From contig BSWB01000003.1 of assembly GCA_033239125.1 (NCBI GenBank), positions 38,331,001-38,395,000 on the forward strand: a stretch of DNA of 64,000 bases. The letters run 5' to 3'. Numbering within the stretch: position 1 is the stretch's first letter; the number at the start of each line of letters is the position of its first letter. Origin of the DNA: Fagopyrum homotropicum. Its lineage: Eukaryota; Streptophyta; Magnoliopsida; Caryophyllales; Polygonaceae. Below, piece by piece: positions 55,424 to 64,000 of the stretch. The position numbers and the translations under genes were made by a program. The notes under the pieces were generated by a model, which was not told where the DNA came from, did no database searches, and saw only the letters and a list, made by a program, of their open reading frames with translations.

Positions 55424-56912
55424 GAGTACGGTGTTAATATAGGGTGAGAAACGTGTGTGGATGCAAGTTGTGTATGAATAGCCGGATTCGGAATATATAT
55501 ATATATATAGGATACATATATGTACGTATGTACTTTCGAATACGGAAGATTAGTAAGAGCGGGTTGGTGAACTTATATATAGGAATTATGAATGCCGAGT
55601 ATACATAAATATTTTAAAGTCTATTAACGTTATAGAAGTTTGGAATTTAATGGGTATATAAACTTTTATATAAGGGTATATCTATAAACATAATATATAG
55701 AATATACAAAAATGCGAGTAGCTACACATAAATACGAGTTGGGATTTAGGAAAACTATATAAAAGGGATATAAGTATATAGAAATAAGTTGGGTTTTCAA
55801 GTTTATATACATAACATAAGAATATATATATATATATATGTATATATACTCAGGACGTAAGTGTACCCAACTCCGTACAAGATGAGAAATTAAATAGGTA
55901 GATATATATACGAGTACCGAACAATTACCCAATTAAATACGTGGGTGATAAGAAAGTTTAAGAATAAATTTGAGAAGCCTTCGGCTGAGGGTAAAATGGT
56001 CTTCTACCGTAAGAACTTGTTCCGTAATTCCTTAGCAGGAGGTTGGACATCGGAATGTGATTTTGATACACATGCCTTATTTGACAGGCATCTGAGTTAC
56101 CACGAGTACGGACTTTTGAGACGTGTTAGAGTGTATCTTGACTCAGGTAAGTCCTTGCGACTTACTTAGCCGGTTTCTGAGTGTTAGTTGAGTGATAGTA
56201 GTGGTGTGTGCTATTGCTTGATTTAATAATAATAACTTGCTAGGACGACTGTTATTATTTTACGTAAGGTCCAAGTGTATGTATAACGGGCCATGACATC
56301 ACTGCCCAGCTCTGACAGGAGACTGGGAGGTTCTCTATACCCAGACCATACAGGTACAAGGTGAGATGCATCGGATCCATTCCTGATGGTTACACGGGGG
56401 CGGAGGCGAGGTTTGGGAATCCCTCGTGTCACAAAATAAGTATCATTAGAGTGAATGACTTAAAAGAAAGATAATAAAGCGGACTTGTTTGAAAGCATGT
56501 TGAGTGTTTATGTTTATCTGAGTGTGTTTGTGCTGCTATTATTCTGCTAATACTTAGATAACTAGCTAACGGTTCTTGTTGTTGTTGTTTTAGATTTACC
56601 GCAGGTTAGATCAGCAGCTGAGTGATCCGGAAGTAGTGGTCAGCCGGGTCTCCGTACTCCTTAGAGTGGGGTTGGGGTTGTTTGTCTTTCCTTTCTTTGG
56701 TTAAGACAGTTGTTCTTTTCTTTTGTTTAAGTACCGTAGGCTGCTAGACAGTGTTGCATTCATTACTATAAAAACATGAGTTTATGAATTTCGGTTTCTT
56801 TATTTGTGTCTTGTTGCAAGATCCTAGTATTGTTGTTGTCAAACTGAGGTCGGGACCCATTGTGAGGTCCTAACCAGTAATACTCCGGGTTCTGAGAATC
56901 TGGGGTGTTACA
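54387..56912 (+). repeat. F LTR 2, shared by F1 and F2 (2526 bp)
   Basis: Starts TGTAATAACC and ends GGGGTGTTACA. It includes a 17-bp-stem hairpin (54492-54532), a GC-rich block (54780-55260), and (TA)n tracts near 55372-55422, 55495-55510 and 55825-55840. A 144-codon antisense ORF in the GC block is not called. Confidence 0.95.
54492..54532. repeat. Perfect 17-bp inverted repeat in the F LTR
   Basis: GTTATCATTTTATGTGA, seven bases, then its exact reverse complement. It is unchanged in LTR 1 (51171-51211) and LTR 3 (62437-62477). Confidence 0.9.
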
Positions 56913-56915
56913 ACA

Positions 56916-56926
56916 TGGTATCAGAG
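56916..56926 (+). other. F2 primer-binding site
   Basis: TGGTATCAGAG, three bases after the LTR, the initiator tRNA-Met type. Confidence 0.85.
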
Positions 56927-57182
56927 GTCTAGGTTGGCAACAATGGCACTTGAAATCTTCTGAAAGACCGAATGAGTTTTAAGCAGAACCCGAAAAGGGA
57001 TCTGAGTTTTAAAAAGAAAACTTTTGGTTTTAAATGCATGCATAGTCTGGTTGGGAATAGAAAAGTACGGCTGACCACCACTACTACCGCGGATCTCAGT
57101 GTGCTTAGTTGGACTTTAGGTTACTGTAGTTGGACTTTTGGACTTTCAGCTAATAGTAATTATAGTTTTTATTCTTGTACAG

Positions 57183-60100
57183 ATGGCACGTACTAGAGCT
57201 ACGCTAGCTACTGGTCGAGGCAGAGGTCGTCCACCTCTCCCTCCAGCTGGACCAGGTAGGGGAGATAGGGCCCCTACAGTTAGAGGACGCGGCCGTGGAG
57301 GTAGACCCCCACTAGCCCGAGGTCGAGGTCGAGCTCCACGAGAGGATCCCCCAGTAGTGATCCTGCCAAAGGCTGGAGTGGAGGAAGTAGCTGAGAGCGT
57401 TGGTCCTGAGGTCAGGAATGAGACCGTTGCTAGGTCTGGAGCACAGAGAGCACGTTCGACAGAGTCAGGGCGTGTTTCCATTGGAGCGACTGAGTACAGG
57501 GAGTACTGAGCCTACGTTGAGCGTAGGGAGGAGGCTGCTAGGACAGAGAGACTTACCCAGGTACCACCAGTGCCGGCTAGATCTGTCCAAGTGACACAGG
57601 AAGCGCCTCAGGTGCCAGCTGTACCTGAGAGGAGAGTTGTGGCTGATAGAGCGCCTACTGGGACTAGAGCACCCAGGCCAGATGAGTGGTTGAAGGCTTT
57701 CAACTCTCAGAAGGTCCCCTCATATAATGGAGAGATAGGATTGGAGGTGGAGCACTGGATTGGGCAGGTAGAGACTGCGTTAGAGGCAATACGCTGCCCA
57801 GAGGATCGGCAGGTAGACTTGGTGCAGACTTGCTTCACTGGAGATGCTCATTCCTGGTGGCGGACCATGCGTAGTCGAGTCACCAGTTGGGAGCAGATGA
57901 GGAGCATTGTTAGAGACAGATACTGCCCTGTTTCTTTGAGGAGAGAGAGATTCCAGGACTTCATTGAGGCTGGATTTGAGGACGTTCCGATCGCTGCTGC
58001 CATCAAGAAGTTCCAGAAGGAGCTGACACTGCTTGGACCAGCTGCACCTCCTGAGGAACAGCATGTCTATCTCTTTTCCCGGAGATTGAGAGAGAGTACT
58101 CGGTCTTATCTGGCAGGATTTCGCTGTGAGACCCTGTCAGACTATCAGGATAGAGCATCTGCGTATGAGAGAGACAGACCAGGGTCTAGGAGAGCTGCTC
58201 AGTCTGACAGGCCGGATAAGCGGCAGAGGACAGGTTATGCCAGTGGTGGTTCAGGAGTAGCTGCTTTTGGACGGGGACAGACTCAGGGGCGACAGAGCCA
58301 TACAGCTACTGGTCAGACTTCAGCTGGTAGCTTGCAGTGCCACAACTGCAATAGTTATGGACATATCCGATCGAACTGCACGAAGCCAGCAGTGACTTGC
58401 TTCCAGTGTGGCAAGGTTGGACATAGAGCTGCATTCTGCCGTCAGGGCAAGGCTCCATCTCAGCAGGGTTCTTCTCCTGCAGGCTTATCAGGGAGTGTAC
58501 AGAGACCGCCATCGTACCGGACTCCGAGTCAGCAGCAGCAGTACAGAGCTCCTAGTCAGCAGCAGTCTTACAGAGCTCCAGGACACACACCACCACAGAG
58601 TTCTATGCAGGGATCAGGTCGGGGTAGAGGACGTGGTAGTGTGGCTGATACTAGAGGAGCTCAGGCACGAGTGTTTGAGTTGAGAGATGCTGATCAGCCA
58701 GATGCACCTACTGCCACAGGTACGATACAGATTCATGACTTACCTGTACGAGTTTTATTTGATACGGGTGCTACACATTCCTTCATATCTGATGCATGCG
58801 TAGATAGGTTGTCCTTAGCTACTGTAGAGGGGATACCTTTTACGATAGGCTTACCTGATGGGAGTAAGGTAAGAGGGACTAGAGAGATCTTTGAATGTCC
58901 TGTTCGCATGGGAGATCGAGACTGGCTAGTTAATTTTCTAGTCATGCCCTTAGCTCATGAGGATGTCATTTTAGGGATAGACTGGATGAGGAAACACGGA
59001 GCAGTCTTAGACATTGGTAAGAGGACAGTGACCGTTGCCACGGAGGAGGGTCATAGGGTAATATTCCGAGGTTGGGACCTCGGAAAGTCAGGTACAGTTA
59101 TCAGTGCAGTGAGAGCAGCGAGACTGATAGCCCAGGGTTGCGAAGCCTTCTGGTGTTATGCCATGAAGGAAAGCAAGAGCCTGACTATAGAGGAGATACC
59201 TGTTGCATGCGAGTTTGTAGAGGTATTCAGTGACGACCTGCCAGGGCTACCCCCACAGAGGAGCGTAGATTTCAGCATTGACTTGGAGCCGGGCACGAGA
59301 CCTATCTCGAAGGCCCCGTACCGTATGGCACCTATAGAGCTGCTTGAGTTGAAGAAGCAGTTAGAGGAGCTGGCAGAGAAGGGTTTTATACGCCCCAGTG
59401 TGTCTCCTTGGGGTGCGCCAGTGTTGTTTGTGAAGAAGAAGGACGGATCGATGAGGCTGTGCATAGACTACAGAGAGCTGAACAAAGTAACCATCAAGAA
59501 CAAGTATCCACTGCCACGCATAGATGATCTGTTGGACCAGTTACATGGAGCGTCCGTATTCTCGAGGATAGACTTGAGGTCAGGTTACCACCAGTTGAGG
59601 GTGAGAGATCAGGACATACCTAAGACGGCATTCCGGACTAGGTATGGTCACTATGAGTTCATAGTGATGCCATTCGGGCTCACTAATGCACCAGCGGTGT
59701 TCATGGAGTTGATGAATGGGATATTCATTGACTTCTTAGACCAGTTTGTAGTGGTCTTCATTGACGACATCCTAGTCTACTCTAGGAGTCGGGAGGAGCA
59801 TGCCGGACACTTGAGGACAGTACTGCAGATTCTACAGGATAGCCAGCTATACGCTAAGCTATCCAAGTGCGAGTTTTGGATGTCAGAGGTGGCTTTCTTA
59901 GGTCACGTGGTGACTGCTGAGGGTATTAAGGTCGATCCGGCGAAGATCGAGTCAGTGTCTTCCTGGCAACCTCCTAAGAATGTTAAGGAGGTTCGCAGCT
60001 TTTTGGGTTTAGCAGGTTACTACCGCCGGTTTGTGGAAGGGTTCTCTTTGATTGCCCGACCACTTACTTGTCTTCTGAGGAAGACCACTCGGTTTGTCTG

Positions 60101-62114
60101 GTCTGAACCGTGTCAGCAGAGTTTTGAGGAGCTAAAGAGGAGATTGACGTCCGCTCCGATTTTAGCACAGCCTGAGGGTATTGATGACTTTGTGGTATAT
60201 AGTGATGCATCCAAGCTGGGCTTGGGGTGTGTTTTGATGCAGAGGGGTAAGGTCATAGCCTATGCGTCTCGACAGTTGAAGACGTATGAGGAGAACTACC
60301 CCACACATGATCTAGAGTTGGCTGCAGTAGTCCATGCTCTTAAGATCTGGCGTCACTATCTCTATGGGGCGACATGTCAGATCTTTACAGACCACAAGAG
60401 TCTGAAGTACATATTCACTCAGCGAGAGTTGAATAACCGCCAGAGGCGGTGGTTAGAGTTGATCAAGGACTTCGACCTTGAGATCCTTTACCACCCCGGA
60501 AAGGAGAATGTGGTAGCTGATGCTTTGAGCCAGAAGACGCCTAGAGAGAGGGCGATAGCCCGGTTGACAGTACAGCCACAGTTGCAGAGGGACTTGGCTT
60601 GGTTGGAGATAGAGGTTCAGTTTCCCGATACGGATGGTCAGTTGTCTACTATGGAGTTATTTCCTGATCTGTTGGATGAGATCCGACAGAAGCAGGAGAC
60701 CTGCCCTACTTTGATCAGGATCCGTGACAGGATGTCTCGAGATGAGGCCCCACAGTTTACTATTGGTGCAGATGGAGTGATGAGGCGTCAGGATCGCGTT
60801 TGTGTACCGTCAGACAGTGAGTTGAGACAGAGGATACTAGGTGAGGCTCATGCTACCCCCTACTCAGTACATCCTGGAGCGAGTAAGATGTACAAGGATG
60901 TGAGACGGTCCTTCTGGTGGGGTGGTTTAAAGCCCGATGTGACTCGATATGTAGCTCAGTGCGCGACCTGCCAACAGGTCAAAATTGAGCACCGTAGGTC
61001 TAGAGGAGAGCTCCACCCACTTCCAGTGCCACAGTGGAAGTGGGAGGATATATCTATGGATTTTGTCACTGGTTTGAGACTCAGCAGAGGATTTGATGCT
61101 ATTTGGGTAGTGGTAGACCGCCTGACGAAGACCGCACGTTTCATTCCGATTAAGGAGACGTGGCCGGTGAGTCGTCTGGCTGAGGAGTTCACCAGGCACA
61201 TCGTGAGACTCCATGGGGTACCGAGGACTATTGTCTCTGACCGAGATGGACGTTTCACCTCGAGATTTTGGCAGCAGGTACATACTGCTTTGGGTACGAG
61301 TCTCCACTTCACTACCGCCTATCATCCACAGACAGACGGGCAGTCTGAGAGGACCATTCAGACCTTAGAGGATATGCTTCGGGCGTGTGTACTTGATTGG
61401 GGACAGGTATGGCCAGATCATCTTCCACTGGTAGAGTTCTCGTATAACAATAGCTGGCACGCATCTATTGGGATGGCTCCTTATGAGGCTTTGTACGGAC
61501 GGAGATGTCGTACACCCTTATGTTGGGATGAGCCTAGCAGAGTCGATGGAGTAGCTCCAGATCAGGTACAGGATGACATCGCTCGGATTGCCCTAGTCCG
61601 AGAGAGGATGTTAGCAGCCCAGAGTCGTCAGAAGTCCTACGCCGACAAAAGGCGTCGACCTTTGGAGTTTAGGGTGGGTGCTCAGGTGTGGTTGAGAGTG
61701 TCACCCACGAGGGGAGTCAGGCGTTTCGGCATAAAGGGGAAGCTGAGTCCCCGATATGTCGGACCTTTTGAGATCTTAGAGAGAGTTGGAGAGGTGGCCT
61801 ACAGACTAGCACTACCACCGAGACTAGAGAGTGTCCATCCGGTCTTTCATGTATCTCAGTTGAGAGAGTACATTCCGGATCCGAGACACGTCATCAGCCA
61901 TGAGGACCTGACAGTTGAGCCTGACCATACATTTGTAGAGCACCCAGTAGCTGTCTTGGAACGCAGTACCAGACGTCTGCGATCCAAGGAGATACCTATG
62001 CTGAGGATCCAGTGGTCTAGGAGAGGAGCTGATGAGGCCACTTGGGAGACTGAGGAGAGTATTAGACGTAACTATCCCGAGTTCTTTGCGGGGTTAGAGG
62101 CTGTTTCTGTTTGA
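57183..62114 (+). pseudogene. gag-pol: F2 gag-pol polyprotein with one internal stop
   Basis: From ATG 57183 the frame holds 1643 codons with a single TGA at codon 109 (57507-57509); 57570-62114 alone is open for 1514. N-terminus is Arg/Gly/Pro-rich (RGRGRPPLPPAGPGRGDR). Numbered from 57570: gag core about 30-200, zinc knuckles CHNCNSYGHIRSNC (from 257) and CFQCGKVGHRAAFC, protease DTGA at 398, RT FIDD at 730-733, RNase H Asp 879, integrase zinc region about 1090-1140. Integrase catalytic residues are Asp 1164, Asp 1224 and Glu 1260, and the chromodomain is about 1457-1505 (VAVLERSTRRLRSKEIP ... ATWETEESIR). Every catalytic site is intact. Chromodomains of this clade steer integration toward heterochromatin. 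Readthrough or repair of one codon would separate this copy from activity. Confidence 0.93.
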
Positions 62115-62331
62115 CGAGTTAGTACTCAGATGTTGTGTTGTTTGACCTTTCAGGTTTTCATGTTGTTTTGAGTGTTGCTGTTTCTCTTTGTGATACTTGG
62201 TTGTTTGATGCCTGAGTAGCTGCTTGGTAGAAAACGAGGATGTCGATAAAACTAAAATATACCGAAAGAAATGTGTGAGTAAGGGAAATAATCTAAGTTT
62301 CGGGACGAAACTTCTTTTAAGGGGGCACTGA

Positions 62332-63735
62332 TGTAATAACCGAAAATTTTAAGTTTTCGACGAATGGAAATTAACCAAATCCGATACGACAATCATAATT
62401 AAATAAATAAATAAACTAAATAAAACGAGTTTAAACGTTATCATTTTATGTGACCTTAAATCACATAAAATGATAACACAAAATTTATTAATAAAATAAA
62501 TATATAAATAATAAAAATAAAGATAATACAGAATTAATTCCGTATTATATATTTTCCGTACCTAACTAGAACCCGAGCGAGTGACGGATTCCTTTTCCGT
62601 GCTAATTTAAAAGCGGGCCGGATGTGGGCCACTGCGAGGCCCAATCAGCAGCCCACCTCCTAATTTAACCTAACCCTAAATTTTCCTAATCACCCTACTA
62701 ATTAATCTTCTCCTAATCTACTGTCGTTACAACTTCTGCCGCCCTACTTCTCGCAAAGCTTCGTTACACAGCAATTGGCCGCCGGAATTCCTGCAAACGC
62801 TGCTGCCTCGTCTTCAACCGGAGCGCCGCCGCCCGCCGACCGCCGACCGCCGCAGTGAGCCGGTAAGCTGCGTCCTTCTCTTCTTTCCGTTCTTCTCCTT
62901 CTCTCTCGCTGTCCCGATGCTTACACCGTCGACGCTGCAGTACCCAGGGACGCCGCCGCTTCTCCCCTTGTCGTGGACCGCCGTGCGACCGTCGGAACGC
63001 CAGTGAACACTTCGCAGTACCGGAATCCGGTAAGTGTTGCTTCTTCTTCTCCTCGCTCTTGGTCTCGATCGAGAACGCTAACCTCCGCCCTCTTCGGTCT
63101 GTAGCACCGCCGCTCCCGACAACCAGACCCTCGCTACCGCTGTGAACCGCCGCCTCTGCTGCTGTCCCGTACCGGTGACGACGACGCACCCGCTGCACCT
63201 GGACCAGATTAGCACTTCCCCGGGGGTGTAGGTTAGTCCAGATTAGTGCTGTTGAGTATTTACAGTAAAGAATATGTATACATATATATGTATGGGTAAA
63301 AGACGTAATTGTGCATATATATATATATATATATATACGAGTACGGTGTTAATATAGGGTGAGAAACGTGTGTGGATGCAAGTTGTGTATGAATAGCCGG
63401 ATTCGGAATATATATATATATATATAGGATACATATATGTACGTATATACTTTCAAATACGGAAGATTAGTAAGGCGGGTTGGTGAACTTATATATAGGA
63501 ATTATGAATGCCGAGTATACATAAATATTTTAAAGTCTATTAACGTTATAGAAGTTTGGAATTTAATGGGTATATAAACTTTTATATAAGGGTATATCTA
63601 TAAACATAATATATAGAATATACAAAAATGCGAGTAGCTACACATAAATACGAGTTGGGATTTAGGAAAACTATATAAAAGGGATATAAGTATATAGAAA
63701 TAAGTTAGGTTTTCAAGTTTATATACATAACATAA

Positions 63736-63812
<77 letters not shown>

Positions 63813-64000
63813 CTCAGGACGTAAGTGTACCCAACTCCGTACAAGATGAGAAATTAAATAGGTAGATATATATACGAGTACCGAACAATTACCCAATTAA
63901 ATACGTGGGTGATAAGAAAGTTTAAGAATAAATTTGAGAAGCCTTCGGCTGAGGGTAAAATGGTCTTCTACCGTAAGAACTTGTTCCGTAATTCCTTAGC
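62332..64000 (+). repeat. F LTR 3 (3' LTR of F2, incomplete)
   Basis: Matches 54387 to about 56055 with roughly four substitutions and one 1-base indel outside microsatellites. The (TA)n at 63317 is shorter and that at 63739-63803 much longer than in LTR 2. The window ends about 860 bp before the expected LTR end. Confidence 0.95.
63739..63803. repeat. (TA)n microsatellite in F LTR 3
   Basis: About 32 TA units, against about 8 at the matching place in LTR 2 (55825-55840). Confidence 0.9.

Larger units (their letters stand above)
54387..64000 (+). mobile_element. Tekay-type element F2, nearly intact (3' LTR cut by window)
   Basis: 5' LTR, PBS, leader, gag-pol with chromodomain, PPT and 3' LTR in order. 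The two LTRs differ by only a few substitutions over 1.6 kb outside microsatellites, so the insertion is very recent. The only coding defect seen is one TGA in gag. Confidence 0.95.

Noticed and set aside
57285..57300. GCGGCCGTGG in F2 gag as another copy of the palindrome
   Set aside because: It lacks the left half (CCAC) and lies in Arg/Gly codon repeats, so it is not counted with the Athila palindrome family.
60927..61325. 132- and 118-codon antisense ORFs in integrase (also 52982-53380)
   Set aside because: Shadows of the integrase frame, present in both F copies only because of sequence identity.

Overview
The window is repeat-rich nuclear DNA of a flowering plant, probably a eudicot. 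I see no host gene, tRNA, rRNA or CRISPR array. Almost all of it is transposable elements nested in one another: two Ty3/gypsy elements of the Athila lineage (A1, A2), at least five Ty3/gypsy chromoviruses of the Tekay/Del type (B to F, recognised by the gag zinc knuckles, DTGA protease, FIDD reverse transcriptase, D-D-35-E integrase and a C-terminal chromodomain), a Helitron with an intron-containing helicase gene, a Mutator-like transposase pseudogene, a MITE with an 8-bp target duplication, and several satellites and microsatellites. The names A1 to F2 are mine. I cannot name the species.

Layout, left to right. 1-10246: 3' part of Athila element A1 (plus strand), with gag-pol in one frame but broken, an intact 495-codon third ORF, and the 3' LTR. 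A1 sits inside Tekay element B (10247-15373), whose LTR ends abruptly against an older LTR remnant C (to 15947). 15948-22904 is AT-rich DNA with inverted repeats, an (AT)48 tract, the MITE, a minisatellite built on a TTTCTGGTAT motif, and the MULE pseudogene. 22905-40960: minus-strand Tekay element D, whose 5' LTR is split by a complete Athila element A2 (28162-39341; equal 1806-bp LTRs). 40961-47048: decayed minus-strand Tekay element E with LTR fragments on both sides; its right LTR fragment is cut by the 3' end of a Helitron (47049 to about 49750). 49755-51065 holds AT-rich duplications and a minisatellite. 51066-64000: a young Tekay family F in a tandem arrangement LTR(truncated)-internal(partial)-LTR-internal(complete)-LTR, with the last LTR cut by the window edge.

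The most unusual signals are at DNA or RNA level. (1) The palindrome CCACGGCCGTGG occurs 11 times exactly, plus close variants, only in the two Athila elements. It keeps matching positions (upstream of the LTR TATA box, about 500 bp downstream of it, and in the protease-RT linker) although the surrounding sequence has diverged, and in the linker it is read in different codon phases. (2) A module of a GGGA-loop hairpin followed by AAGTATGGGG occurs twice in each Athila element at almost the same spacing (1236 and 1230 bp), and the hairpin stems show compensatory changes between A1 and A2. (3) Two different Tekay elements carry deletions from the 5' LTR into the internal region, patched with scrambled filler copied from nearby sequence. 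(4) Stop codons recur at CAG codons in several elements, which fits deamination of methylated CHG sites.

All calls come from reading the sequence and the translated frames. No database search was run, and repeat identities are by-eye estimates.
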